DNA from: Bactrocera neohumeralis
Lineage: Eukaryota > Arthropoda > Insecta > Diptera > Tephritidae
NCBI RefSeq assembly: GCF_024586455.1
Contig: NW_026089624.1
Span: 11,065,341-11,129,340, forward strand
Length of the DNA stretch: 64,000 bases
Reading direction: 5' to 3'
Shown: one piece after another, positions 45,092 through 57,299 of the stretch
Position numbering within the stretch: the first letter of the stretch is position 1
Layout: every line of letters begins with the position of its first letter
Notes under the pieces: generated by a model
Seen by the model: only the letters and a program-made list of their open reading frames with translations
Databases searched by the model: none
Told to the model about the DNA's origin: nothing
Translations under genes and position numbers: made by a program

Positions 45092-45955
45092 ATGGATTTT
45101 AACCACATCATAGAAGAAGCATCAGAAAATACTCCTGTAACTAAAAAAGGTAAAAAATTAAATTTTAATTAAATAGTAAAAGGGAAATATCTTAAGTATT
45201 TTGTTATTTTTCAGATATTGATTTGCTTGAGAAAAGGATATTGGACCGTATAAAACAGTCGGAAAATAAAATACTGAAAGGTAAGAAAATGGCTATGCGA
45301 CTTTTGTAGCTGCATATATTGGCGTTTTACCATTCAGTCTTATGTGACAACTTATGAAACGTCAAAAATATGTTTTTTAATGTTATTCGATATGTTTTTG
45401 TATTACAGAAATAGACCACAATCAAAAATCCGTAAAGAGGGCCCTGACACGAATTTTGCAAGAAACAAAGCAGACTACAAAGACAAGCCACAAATCACGA
45501 AGTGAGCTGCTCCTGAAAGTTCCATTTGATAACTTGGAACAATTTCAAAATTTTGAAAAAGATATACAGGAGCATTCCAGAAAATTTAATGAACTGGTAA
45601 TATTTTTATTAACCAACAGACTATCTAAATTGTTAAACTTGAACTCAATGCATATCTTTCCAGAAGGAGGAATTTTTCACAGTATCTGTCCATACAGCTG
45701 AAAAGTTCGTAAAAAATGCTTGGCGCCAAATTTTTACCGATGGTGTTGCGCAGAATTTGTGTTGGAAGGGTACGAAGGATAAAATGGCTGTGAGACCCTT
45801 AAGTGTAACAGCTGCCTTAAAAATTATAGTTCTTCACATTTCCGAAATTTTACAAAACTAATTATTTTGTTTTAGGTACATTTTCGTCTAAATTCCCTCA
45901 TGCGACAGATATAGATTTTGAGCGCACCTCTAGCATGCTAAAGGACGCCACATGA
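45092..45955 (+). CDS. accessory transposon gene, DUF4806-like, 4-5 exons
   Basis: Exons read from splice signals: 45092-45149, 45215-45280, 45409-45596, 45664 to about 45820, and 45876-45955. The first three introns have GT and AG ends and phases keep the frame open. The last donor is not a clear GT (TTAAAAATTATAG), so it may be mutated. The N-terminal half is a coiled-coil-like helix (LLEKRILDRIKQSENKIL). The C-terminal half (VPFDNLEQFQNFEKD, WRQIFTDGVAQNLCWKG, FPHATDIDFERT) resembles the DUF4806 domain of insect proteins by remembered pattern. It lies directly downstream of the transposase on the same strand, suggesting a partner in transposition. Confidence 0.58.
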
Positions 45956-46466
45956 AGAAAAAGGCATACGACTCCAAAAAAACAAAAACGTAAAAATTAA
46001 ATTTAACTTAAAAGAACATAATGTGATTTCATTTTAATTTTTTTATGAATATTTTTGTGTTTGAATTTGAATTTATAATTTTAATTAATTCACTAGAATT
46101 TAATTTAAAGACTTTTGTGTTGGACGTTTTATACACAACTATATTAATATTAATGCAATGAAAAAAGAGGCAATATGAAATAAAACTGTTTTAATTTGAA
46201 AAAAAAAATTATTTTTTTAATAAACGAAATCCAATAATAGCTCCAAAACAATCAAAAATCAACATTAGAATCCAATTAGAATTCAACCTTAGAATACGAT
46301 TAGATAACTAATATTTTTCTCAATATCGAGAACTAAGTCCCCTTTTTGTAGAGAATGCTACAGTTTTCAACAGTTTTTCTTATAGTTTTCTAACGTTCTA
46401 TCTTAGAGAAATATATTAGAGTTCGACTCGTTCTCTAATCATTCTCTAACTTAAATGTTAGCTGGG

Positions 46467-48105
46467 TTAGTATAAGAAAATCGACCTACCAGCTGAGATG
46501 TTATTTTGTCGTTCAACAGCAGCTTTGTGTCAAAATCAATAAAGTCCTTGACATCCAATGAAAGGCAAGGAAGGTATTAGAGACGTATCATCCTTCTCAC
46601 GCATATTTCTTTGCTCCTTGACTTCGGTTTTAATGCAACGACTTCTTCCGTCAAAGTTTTTAATTATTTTTGTATTAGTTTCTTCGAATTTTTCAAATTT
46701 TGTTTGCAAAGAACGTAACTCTTGCAAGATCGTTTGTATGGTTCCTTGATCTGAAGACGCAGTTGTTGTGCTTAGTAGAAAATTAAATATTTATAATAAA
46801 TTGCAAAGAATTAAGATCTATTAAAATATATACCATTCGATATATTCGTCAGTGGGATGTATGTATTGTACTTGGGTATAGCCATCATTTTATTACTGCC
46901 GCTATATGTGCTCTCATTAATATTGCATATTAATTTAGATGCTTCTTATTTATTTTTCAATTTAACAGCCTTTGCTGACAATTCAATCATTTTAATTATA
47001 TTTTCAACAATATTTCAAATTAAAACACCACGAAACAAATAACTTTACTAGTTCCAAAAACAATATCGCACTTTAGCACTGACCACAAACTGCAGAAGAC
47101 ACAAAACCAATGAACCAGATGTCAACGGCTCTAAGAAAATTAAGCTAAGCATATTTTAAGAATTAAAGAACATAATTAATAAAGAACATGACGACAAACC
47201 GCACAGCACGGTGAATCGGGGTCTTTTTATTCATAAAAACATTTCATTTCATTTTTTTCATTTCGAGGGTTGGAAAAACCATTGGCACAAGTGTATTGGG
47301 GCCAACAGAGATTTCTTTAAGGGGACAACAAAGATTTTGAAGAATAAGGTAGGAATTTTGGAATTATGAACAAAGTATCACTATTTTTGGTCATAGTAGT
47401 ACGTACCTCACCAACACCACCTAACCGCCCTGGAGATTCTCTATTACGGAACACAAGAGTTTTAGCAAGGGAAAGGGTTAAGCCCCCCAACAGTGAAGAA
47501 GAGAGATAGATCATGGATATAGATATTTTCTTTGAAACACGTGTCATTGTTTCCAGTGCCTGATGTCATGACTATCGACGTATGAGGTAGCAGAAATTCC
47601 TTCGATGGTTGGGGTAGTTTCAAAACATACCAGGTAAACAGTGATGCGGGACGTTTGTTTACGCCATTTTTATTTTGATGGTTCATCTCTTCAGTATGGC
47701 GGAGTCGTACGTTATCTAATGCCTTCTAGGAGGGTTGTGAGAAGGTTTCTGGCAAGTCAATCGCTGCTAGGATGGCCCCTGCACGGGAGGGTTTCTTATT
47801 GAGGCCATTATCTGGGTTTACTTGGTGTATAAGGGTTGAGTGTAGTAAGGCCTCGCGAGTATCGTCACTATTAGCGAAAAACACAATTACAGATAAAAGG
47901 CTCGGGCTGCCTCTCGAGTCTCTAGCAGAACTAACCCTCTGAATGCTGGAGTAGAGTCAACTTTTCCAGACTTGACTCTATCTCCAACCGTTCAATTATG
48001 TCGTGTTGCCATTCAATACCCTACTAACATGCATATTCTAATGCACCGTTATTTCCAAACTTCTTTTAGCATGGACCACCAGTTAGACGGCAACATACAG
48101 CCATG
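46467..48105. other. region without a recognised gene
   Basis: Contains the second copy of the ~95-bp dispersed repeat (47152-47250) and a few short frames on both strands without known domains. The minus frame 46727-46536 is coiled-coil-like (LRSLQTKFEKFEETNTKI) and could be a gag fragment, but this is unsupported. Confidence 0.4.
47152..47250. repeat. dispersed ~95-bp repeat, copy 2
   Basis: Matches 24772-24867: AAGAATTAAAGAACATAATT, GACGACAAACCGCACAG and TCTTTTTATTCATAAAAA in the same order. Confidence 0.65.
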
Positions 48106-49440
48106 GCCACATAAATAGCACACTTGGTCATCAAATAAGAAAACATTTATTTATTCCTTAAGTTTATCACTTACGGATTTGAAGAGGCATGCGTTTTATT
48201 TTAAAAATTATTCACTTTAATATTACTAGAGCATTAAAACAATAAATATTCTATTATCGTCAAAAAAAAGACGAAAACATCAATACCCTATCTCACAGCT
48301 GGGACAAATAAATAGCAAAAAAGGGTTTAAAAACAGGTACCAAAATTAAAAAAAATATTAAAAAATTGTACAAAATTGTTCATTTCGTTAGTATTTTGTA
48401 CGACATCCACCATTTTTAATCACCCTCTCACATCTTCGCTGCATGCTGTCCACCAGTTTTTGACATCATTCCTTTGGGATTGAATATCAAGCCTCCTCAA
48501 TTACAGCTCACAAATCATTACAATTTTCGAATATGCTTGCATTTTTGGTCTTGATATCTTTTCATAAATTTACTATTGAATTGAGATCCGGGCTTCGCGC
48601 AGGCCATTTCAATATTCTAAATTTTTTATTGCTGAGCCAATGCTTTACAACCTTCGCGGTTTGCTTCGGATCATTATTTTGCATAAGTGTCCAGTTTATG
48701 GGCATGGGTTAAAATACAAATGGCTCCATTTTATTTTACAGTATATCCAAATACTAAAACTGGCCCGTTTTACCATTTATTCGAACAATTGACACGATGC
48801 CTTGCCATGAAAACGCGCCTCAGACCATGATACTTCCACCGCCGTACTTAATGGTTTTTTTTTGGAATACTTACGGTTAAGGGCTTGACCTTGTGGACGA
48901 TGTACACATGTTTACCCCCTGGAGCCATCCTATTTGTCTTGGTTTCGTCGCTCAAAAATACGTTCCTCCAAAATTGTGCTGATTTGTCTCTGTGGGCCTT
49001 TGCAAATGCCAGTCAAACTTTGGTGTGGCGTTTTGACAGGAGTGGTTTCTTACTGCTAATCCAAAAAGTTGAGATTCATTGAGTCATATTCCAACAAGCT
49101 TTCTGGACACGTCCACACCTTACTCGTCATTAACTTCGATCATAATTTCTCTGTCTGACTTAAAAAGATCGGCTTTGCTCTTCCGTACTATGTTTTTGTC
49201 AACACTAATATTGGTTTTACGTGGTCCTGGTTTTCTTTTTGTTGATACAAAATGGATCTTATTAGTTACATAAAGGGTATTATAAAACATTTTTGGAGAG
49301 CTATGGAGATTTCAGCAATTTCGGCAGGATATTTGGATATTTTCCTTTTTTGCTCGTATTGCACATAAGCGCTTTCTTTTTCGGCGTGGAACGTTTTCCC
49401 CTTCTCATTTTAATGAAATATAGATAAAATAATTATTTAT
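48106..49440 (-). mobile_element. Tc1-like transposon, decayed
   Basis: Minus-strand Tc1 family element. The left (3') end holds two copies of a short direct repeat, CACATAAATAGCAC (48109-48122) and GACAAATAAATAGCAA (48303-48318), about 195 bp apart, as in IR/DR-type Tc1 elements. The matching right end is not clear. Confidence 0.6.
48388..49408 (-). pseudogene. Tc1-like transposase, broken
   Basis: ATG 49408 (MRRGKTFHAEKESAYVQYEQ) to TAA 48388. Readable in several frames: a helix-turn-helix region (AEIAEISI), SDETKTNRM (first catalytic D, near 48945), GGGSIMVWGAFSWQG (near 48820), WTLMQNNDPKQTAKVVKHWL (second D, near 48640-48690) and WPARSPDLNSI (third acidic residue region, near 48590). 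The length of about 340 codons is normal for Tc1, but frameshifts and stops inactivate it. Confidence 0.82.
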
Positions 49441-49494
49441 TCGCAAATTTAAATTGAAAACATGCGAGAACTTCACACAAAATTCAAATTTTTG

Positions 49495-49930
49495 GAAAAG
49501 TGGGCGTGGCCACGCCCCCTACTAAGTTTTTTGTACATATAACGGAAACTACTACAGCTATGTCAACCAAACTCTATAGAGTCGTTTCCCCGAAGGCATT
49601 TCCATATACAGTTCAAAAATGGAAGAAATCGGATAATAACCACATCCACCTCCCATACAAAGGTTATGTTGAAAATCACTAAAAGTGTGTTAACCGACTA
49701 ACAAAAAACGTCAGAAACACAAAATTTTACGGAAGAAATGGCCGAAGGAAGCTGCAGGCTTTTTTTTTGAAATTGAAAATGGGCGTGGCGTCGCCCACTT
49801 ATGGACCAAAAACCATATCTCAGGAACTACTATACCGATTTCAATGAAATTCGGTATATAATATTTTCTTAACACCCTGATGACGTGTACCAAATATGGG
49901 TGAAATCGGTTCACAACCACGCCTTCTTCC
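49495..49930. repeat. dispersed repeat with GGGCGTGGC motifs
   Basis: Two similar segments: GTGGGCGTGGCCACGCCCCC (49499-49519) and ATGGGCGTGGCGTCGCCCAC (49777-49797), each followed by a similar stretch including ATACAGTTC/ATACCGATTTC and AATCGG. I recognise this as a common dispersed non-coding repeat of fly genomes; class unknown. Confidence 0.5.
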
Positions 49931-50139
49931 TGTTACAACTAAGCGAAAAAACATCAAGATAAGGAAAAAATTTAAAAGGTCATAAAAAAACTGACACATA
50001 CGAACGCCAAACCCTTTGAGGGTTTTACTATACTGACCTAGTACCATCACCCTGACTTGGAATTTCTTACCCCCCAGATTAGCTGTTGTACTGTGTATTT
50101 AAAAAACAACAACAATTTTGTAACAATCAGATAGCGTAG

Positions 50140-50920
50140 GTTTCTTTAGTCCAAAGTCAAAATCGTTTAAAATGCATTTTTGACAACTACCGGCAGAGCA
50201 AGAAAATGAAGAGTTTGTGGTAACTACTTTTGAATAAATCGATTTTTTTTATTAAATCTCTTTAAAAATTATCTAAGAATATGTCCCCAAAGTTATAGAT
50301 GGGAATTCGAAATATTGTCGAAGCTGGAGGGGAAATAGTGGCTGAGCGTGTAGCAAGTACATACGCATATGAACGCTTGGGCAGACTTTGACGAGCGATT
50401 TTTTGGTTTTTCATTTTTATGTGAAACAAATAAACTAAACGTCGTTTGGAATTAGGGTGAAGTTTATTATATTTGGCATTAAATTGTTTTCTATTTAAAC
50501 TAAGAAAAGTTAAGTTTGAACATATTTTTAAAACAAAAAAACAGTAAAAATTGTTTGGAAAAAACACTTTTTTCAATTTTTAAAATTTTTTTATAATTTA
50601 CCACAATTTTTGGAATTTTCTTGGTTTCACTAGACGATAATTTATTAACAAATACGAATCTCTACGAATTTTTTGTTTCAGATAGAAATTGCAACCTGCA
50701 CCCTGCCCACCGTCCGGTAAATGCACATGCGAGGTGCATCCTTGCTTTCCAAAGGCAGAATACAAAAGATTTCGTATCCAAAAAATTTGCGGATGATGTT
50801 TAAATATATAACTATAAACCTTAGAAACTTAGCTTTAATCATTAAAATGCATTCTTCATAACTACCAGCAACAAGGAAATAAAGAGTTTGTGAAAACGTT
50901 ACTTCATCTTATTTAGTAAA
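50140..50920. mobile_element. relative of the TTAA MITE at 60140
   Basis: The interior (about 50240-50800) is colinear with 60170-60780 (ATCTAAGAATATGTCCCCAA, TTGGAATTTTCTTGGTTT). The TTAA/GGGxGGAGCC ends of the 60-kb copy are absent. It is instead flanked by direct repeats of about 70 bp (50157-50225 and 50840-50905, sharing AAAATGCATT, CAACTACC/TAACTACC and AAGAGTTTGTG). Confidence 0.55.
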
Positions 50921-51854
50921 AATAAAAAAAATTATAATAATTCCTCATTTAAAAGAAAATAACTTATGAATCTGCAATAAACATAAGTTAAATGCCACTT
51001 ACTTGTCAATAAAACTTTTGGCAAAATAAAGAAAGGATTTTTCTTATGCGCAGCACATCAGTTTTTACCGTAACATTTTTGTCATCGTAATAGTTGCATA
51101 AATAAAAAATAATGTTCATATTAATAATTATTTACCTTTTGAACAATAACTCAATTAAATTGTTTTAATTTATCATTTAAAAAACTTCAGATGCTTAATT
51201 ATTTGTGAAATCTTCATTTTTTAGGTTGGCATTAATAGCAAACTAATAGTTGTAAATCGTAATACCAAAAATGAGTTCATTTGATCTAAAGTTGAATTGC
51301 TTCAACTTTAATTGAACCGAAATGAGTTGAAACCTGTAAAAGGGATTTTAGTTTTTTTTAGCAAATAGTTCAACGAAACTGTACTGTAGTACCAAAAATG
51401 CTAACATTGCTTGATTGTTAAAGACAACTCCATCGCAAATTCTCACTGAATATAAGGGCAACGTAATGAAATCAACAGACAGATCGTACTTATTATTTAC
51501 AATATTTGTATTAACTTACTAACTTACCTGTTTCGGTCTGACACATCGAAGGTATCCATCCTATATATTTATATATGTTATTCGTCAATTGTATATTTCT
51601 AAAATAAAATAAAATAAAAAAACATTATATCATTTTCATAATTATGCTTGTCTTTTTTTTGTAATGTTAAATAATGTCAACGGACGAGGTCGAGGTTTAC
51701 AGGACCAAGCTCTATACCATGTACTTGGCTTAATTCGTATTAATATCACTTATTCAAAATAGACCCTAACATTAAATAACCCCTGAAACAACAACAGATA
51801 ATAAAAGCACTTCTCCGAGGCAAGTTTGGTGATTTTAGCTTAACCGATTATTAG

Positions 51855-52070
51855 CCAATAGGTGTGTCACTACTGCGATCCCCTGCGCCAAATTACAGTT
51901 TTATATCTAAATTTATTGCTTGAACAAAGTTTCATTACATTATTTAAATTTTTGCTCAAGTTTTACAGCTCCCACAGATAAACGGACGGGCAGATGAAAC
52001 GACGGACAGACAGTCAAACTGATTTACAATCGTCTCGTCAATCTCATCCTTTATATATGTACACTTGCAA
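51855..52070. repeat. dispersed repeat, copy 1
   Basis: Shares CTACTGCGATCCCCTGCGCC, AAATTA-AGTTTTATATCT and a GACGGACAGACAGTC ... TCGTC tail with 55095-55345. Common non-coding dispersed repeat in flies. Confidence 0.6.
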
Positions 52071-52189
52071 AAAACAGTCTCTGAACACGCAACAATATAA
52101 TCATACGAATAAATGTAAAAAATGTAATTGATTGGACATTTTCTTTTATAATTATTTCATATCAATATTATTTTCTGATTTGCTTCGTA

Positions 52190-53030
52190 CAAGGTGCGTT
52201 CCAAAGTAAACATGGATCTAGAGCCCCATCTACATATATGTCGACTGGTGCGTTAGAATCAGCTATCTTTATCGATTGTCCAGTGAGAATTTCATGACAT
52301 TTCATTTATTGGAAGTGAAGTTTTCGAACAAAGAGCCAACATTAAATTTTGTTTTAAAATTGCTAAAACTTTTACCGAAATGTTTCAATTGATGGAACAA
52401 GTTTCTGGCGATGATTGCCTATTCCGTAGCAGATCACACGAGTGGTTTCAATGTTTTCAAAGTGGTCGTGAGGACATTAATGACGATCAACATGTGGGCT
52501 AATCAAAATCCGTTATCACCGGAGATTCCATAGAAACCGTGCGTGAATTCATCCAAAATCAGCCGAAATCATAATTGAAATTCATGGAAGTGGAACTCAA
52601 CATCTTCAAAACATCGATTTATCGCACTTTGACCAAACATTTGGGCTTAAAAGGTGTGTGCACGGTTTGTTCCGCACAAATTGACTGACGACCAAAATTG
52701 CTCAGAATCCAACATTCGAAGGACATCATTGTGACCGATTATTTGACCAAAAATCACAATTTAACCATTAACCACTCCCCGAATTCACTGATATGGCACC
52801 GTGCGATTTCTTCCTTTTCGGAAAAATGTATTTTCCCATGAAAGGAAAGCGTTATGCAGAGGCAGAGGCCATTCAAAAGGCGTGCACCGGCATACTGACG
52901 ACCATACCGGCCAACTTGCTGCAAGCTGTATTAAAGCAAGAGACTATTTTCAATAAAATAAATTGATTTTGGCGAAAAAACCATTTGTTCTGTTTTTCTC
53001 TAAGTCCTGTTTACTTTGGAACGCACCTTG
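52190..53030 (+). mobile_element. internally deleted mariner with intact ends
   Basis: 841 bp, flanked by TA (52188-52189, 53031-53032). Terminal inverted repeats of about 23 bp are perfect: CAAGGTGCGTTCCAAAGTAA and its inverse at 53011-53030. Inside is a mariner transposase remnant: MFQLMEQVSGDDCLFRSRSH and WFQCFQSGREDINDDQHVG (N-terminal HTH), KTSIYRTLTKHLGLKG, then after a deletion MAPCDFFLFGKMYFPMKG (last catalytic region) and a C-terminus ending near 52965. In-frame stops and the deletion make it non-autonomous; the ends could still be mobilised. Confidence 0.93.
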
Positions 53031-53032
53031 TA

Positions 53033-54300
53033 TAGTTTATTGGCTACCCAAAGCGCATGGACGAGAACTCGCAGGATGCGATGACATACGTGCGGACTTA
53101 TGGACGGATTTGTTTGTTACATTCACTTGCAATGCAAAATGGCTATAGATTACAGAAATATTGAATCGCGATCAATCAGAAAGATCGTCACCATGTCGCA
53201 GCACGGCAACAACAGCTACGATGTTTGATGGACTTTATCTAGAAGCAACGTATGTTTATATGGTGCTGTTAGATGCTGGATGTTCTCTGTTGAGGGGCAA
53301 AAAAGAGGTTTGCCGCACGCACACATTCTTCTTTGGATGGTGGATGGAGGTTACACCAGATCAAATCCAGAGATAGAACTAGAATTATACGAAGTGGTGA
53401 AAACCAATATGGTTCATGGACCTTGCGTACATCACAATCCCACTTCGGTTTGTATGTCTGACAATAAATGCACGAAACAGTATCCACGTCGTTTAATGGA
53501 TATCCATTGTATCGGCGTCGCTCACCAGACAACAATGGCAGAACATTCAGCATTCAATTTAGAGGAGTGAATATCGAAGTTGACCACACATGGATCGTAT
53601 TATATTCACCACTATTGTCTTATTCACAATCAAAACGTATATCAAATTTGAGTATTGCAGTTTAGTGAAATCTATAAAATACGTTTGTAAGTACGTCACC
53701 AAAGTAAACAAGATAGCGGTTATTAGCCTTGAATGGTTTTGTAAGATATTTACTTTCGAAAGAGTGTATTTCAACCCAGAGAATACAGTGCAGCCAGCGG
53801 AAACACTGCCAACAACAAAATTGACATTGACGAGTTTTTTCTCAACTTGCGTCAGTGATCCGTTTGCGAGAACATTGCTCTATTCGGAAATGCCGTGATT
53901 TTATACATGGAATGCATCATCGAAGAAATGGTTACGTAGAAAGCAAGGCCAACCGGTAGATGGACATCCAGGTGTGTTCCCAACTAATGCATTAGGACGA
54001 ATTTAGACAATCCACCCGGAAAACTAGTATTGCTTCTACCTTCGGTTGGTATTGATTAATGTACGTGGTTCAACTTCATTTGAGTTATTGCGTACTGTGA
54101 GTGGTACGGTGTGTGCAACTTTTTGAAAAGCATATCAGCAATTACAATTGCTGGAACATCACTGAAATCAAACAATGGACGATGCGATAGCTACTTCGCA
54201 TGCCACTGAAGGTCGCACACTTTTCGCGATGATTATTTCAACATATCAGCCTTCAAATCAGCGTCAATTATGGGTTATGAAATGGCATTGCCGAAGTACT
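53033..54300 (+). pseudogene. Helitron Rep-helicase fragment 1
   Basis: A degraded Helitron protein on the plus strand in several frames: LPKAHGRELAGCDDIRADLW-type start, DLFVTFTCNAKWLQITEI (53108-53160), QKRGLPHAHILLWM (53298-53340, with the HAH of the HUH nuclease site), HGPCVHHNPTSVCM, LVKSIKYVCKYVTKV (53660-53710), VYFNPENTVQPAETLPTT, DPFARTLLYSEMP and GHPGVFPTNALGRI. Rep initiates rolling-circle transposition. The helicase domain is missing and stops are frequent. Abuts the mariner on its left. Confidence 0.88.
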
Positions 54301-55094
54301 TTAGCGTAGTACTTGAATCTAAGTATTTTATTACATAATATTATTATTTAATATTACTTAGTTTATTAAATTTAAATAAGAAAATGTCCATATGCAGGGA
54401 AAGATTGTTTATACTCATTTTAATTTGAAATATAATTTATAGACGCTTGTTTTTATTAAAACTAAGATTGCCAAATAAAGAAAGAGGAATTATAGTGAAA
54501 AAGAGGAACTTCAGCGAATCGCTCATATTTGCTTATTATCATATGGCAGCGCTGCATTTCCTCATAATTTAAATTATAAATTTCTTACTTACAATACCTG
54601 CAAAAAGTGTAAATTGTGAATTCGTTTAAATGTTTACAGTTTAATTAAATGAATTTGAAGGGGAAAATGTGCATAAATAGTGTTAAATGTAGTGAAATAA
54701 CTTGTTGAATTTTTCGAATTTTGGAAATTTTTGAACTCTAAAGTAGAATCTCGTAAACTAAGCATTTGCGGTACCCATAATATAATTAAGTATATGTATA
54801 TAAAATATATTTTTTAATCAGGAGGACTTCCTCTTTCCAACGGTACCTTCAGATCGCGGCGCCAAAGAAATCGGAATTGTGCCTCTTATTGTTACAAACA
54901 TATCTGAAATTTTTGGAAAAAAAATATTTTAAACTCGGTCATTTCGACGCCATTTCCGATTACACCTCGGAAAAAAGATGCGCCAACGTGGGCAGGATAA
55001 CTCCTCACAGGATCATCTTAAGCGAAAAGATACGTGTTTTAGTTAAAACCTTAACTTAGAATTTGGACAAAGAAAAAAAACTATTTGTTTGCCC
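54301..55094. other. AT-rich stretch without genes
   Basis: No recognisable gene or repeat boundary. Short frames only. Confidence 0.4.
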
Positions 55095-55345
55095 ACAGGT
55101 GGCCCTTGCTACTGCGATTCCCTGCGCCAAATTAAAGTTTTATATCTTGATTTAGTGCTTAGTTATGTCACTTTGTAAGTTTTCGGTTAATGGCGTTTGT
55201 GGGCGTGACAATATTCCGATTACGCCCATCTCCGAACTCGTCCAAGGAACGCACATATCAAGTTTCATCAAGATAAACGTATGGACAGATAGACAGTCAC
55301 CCGGATTTCAACTCGTCTTGTCATCCTGATCATTTATGTATATGT
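55095..55345. repeat. dispersed repeat, copy 2
   Basis: Same family as 51855-52070: CTACTGCGATTCCCTGCGCC, then AAGTTTTATATCT, and the GACAGATAGACAGTC / AACTCGTCTTG tail. A GGGCGTGAC segment lies between. Confidence 0.6.
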
Positions 55346-55549
55346 ATATACATATGTCAATAACCATATATCCATCTCGATTAAGTTTAGGTGATACGTA
55401 CAACCGCTAAGTGAACAAAATTATGCTCTGTAGCAACATGTTGCAAGAGCACTGAGAGCAGCATTTGTTACACAAACATCTAACATAAATTACGAGTGAA
55501 CTGTGTCCAGTTCGAACCAACTGAGAAGATAGGATGGTAAAACAATTCA

Positions 55550-55710
55550 TAAATAAAGAATATAGTGAAAGCTCTATTAAATGAACGCCCTATTAAGCGG
55601 ACATCTCCATTAACCATACACATTGGTGATTTTTATTAAGTACATCTAATAAGCGAACAACTCTATTAACTGGACAGAAAGACTGGTAACCAGACATTGA
55701 GAAAGCAGCC
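55550..55710. repeat. possible pogo/Tigger-type transposon end
   Basis: Contains TATAGTGAAAGCTCTATTAA and repeats of TATTAAGCGGACA/ACTGGACAG-type text, the style of pogo/Tigger ends. No transposase and no second end found. Confidence 0.35.
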
Positions 55711-55942
55711 TTAAATTCGCTATTACAATGATATTTATTTGTATAAACATATTCAAAATTAAATCTCAAGTAAAATCCTTTGGATTCTTATACCGACAAA
55801 AACGTTTTCGCCTTTATTCTTAAATACGCGGACATACAACGTGACACGTAATTTTTATATATAAAGATATATGCTTATAGACGCCGCTATTCGAGCCACG
55901 GAAAAATATTTTAGAATTGCTTTTTTTGCTATTTTTGTCACT

Positions 55943-56550
55943 CAGGGATGTTGTGGAATCCAAGACGGAATTGCCTAGCTGTCAGAATTGCAAACCAATT
56001 TTGATTTTCAATGGTGTCACAGAATCTGTTTGGATATTCGAATCAGCTGTTTACTAATGTGACATAACTTGCAAATGAATACATTTGGAAGCAATCCTAT
56101 TAAAGTTTTTAATAAGTTCTCAAAAATAGATTTAAAAAAAAAACGATTTTAAGAGATACATTTATCGGATGAATAAAGACGCATTTGGGTGTTAAATTAC
56201 GTTTTGTAAATCTAATGTCTTTAAATATCCCGCCTTTTTTCTCAAAAACTGAATAACTAAGACATTTCGTGTTTTATACTTATGTTTTCCCCTATAGAAA
56301 TAAAGATAAATTAACTCGAAATAATAAATTAACTTGATTTCTTAACTCACATTTCAAATCTGTGAGCGACTATCTTCTTGCTTTGTTTCTGAAAGCAAAA
56401 CCGATAAAATTGTTTTCTTTGACACCCAAAACCGACACAAATTCTGTTTCGAATATCAAACTAATAATATCTGAATTTATGACACCTACTACTTTTTTTT
56501 ATCGGTTTCAATTCTGATTCGCACAACTATCAGATTCCACAACACCACTG
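55943..56550. mobile_element. MITE-like inverted-repeat element, copy 2
   Basis: 608 bp, same family as 1892-2536: left CAGGGATGTTGTGGAATCC, right CAGATTCCACAACACCACTG. Interior blocks such as GAGCGACTATCTTCTTGCTT match copy 1. No coding capacity. Confidence 0.75.
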
Positions 56551-57297
56551 TCTATGTTTTCTGTGTTTTGCGGGGTTGCCACATTTCCCTTCTAGATGGA
56601 GGATCAAAAAATTGTTCAATTTATGATTTTAGCTTTTGCCATCCGCTTGTTTCGCTGTATTTTTGTCAACATTGCGACTTTTCGGGGAAAACCTTTTGAA
56701 AAGGTTATTTTCTACAACTCGACACGGAATAATTCTCGATTTTCGTGGCCTTCCCCTGTTTTTGTTTTCGTAATGAGTGTCAAGGCCTTTGGAACTTGGG
56801 GGGAATGTAATAAGTTAGCTGTCGCCGAAGCCACTAACCAGTATGTCCAGATAACGAGCTGTTGAGAGGTAGAATTAGTATCATGGTGGGACTCATTGCA
56901 TGCAGGACATATGTAAGTTGGGTATGCCAGATACTATTCTGGATAAGTAGGAGCTTGCCTGCTGCAATACTTAGAACGAAATTGTTTCAGGCGATAAATC
57001 GAGCTTTTGTTCTGCGATTGGCGGTGTTTAGACTCCAAATACGTCATTCAGTGGCCATCGTTTTGCATTCTTTTGGAGGTTTCAAAGTAGTAAACATAAT
57101 TCTGTGCGATTTTTTTATTTTTTGAAAATTTATTAAGCCCAATTCTTCTACAAATAATACATAATTGTAACAAAATTACGTCTATGATTTATATTTTTAT
57201 TCCTTTTTTCTATTTTGTTGTTACGAAAACAAAAACACACTTTGGTTTGATTTGAACATTAAGATAACAATCAAATTAAGCAGTGTTTTAAAAGATA
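56551..57297. other. region with open frames but no recognised gene
   Basis: Two adjacent open frames (56596-56865, 56862-57125) show no domain I recognise. The DNA is less AT-rich than its surroundings, so a decayed element is plausible. Confidence 0.35.
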
Positions 57298-57299
57298 TA

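Larger units (their letters stand above)
42804..46466 (+). mobile_element. two-gene Tnp2-like (CACTA-like) DNA transposon
   Basis: Ends resemble each other as inverted repeats: left CCCACCAAACACTG, right (inverted) CCCAGCTAACATTT. Both ends hold arrays of TTAGAGAA/TTCTCTAA-type motifs (42815-42950 and 46270-46450), as expected for subterminal transposase sites. Two plus-strand genes lie inside: a transposase (43112-44979) and a multi-exon accessory gene (45092-45955). Flanks share only TT, so the target duplication is uncertain. Confidence 0.68.

Noticed and set aside
56596..57125. Two adjacent host exons or genes
   Set aside because: Frames are long by local standards but show no domain, signal peptide or splice structure that I can support.
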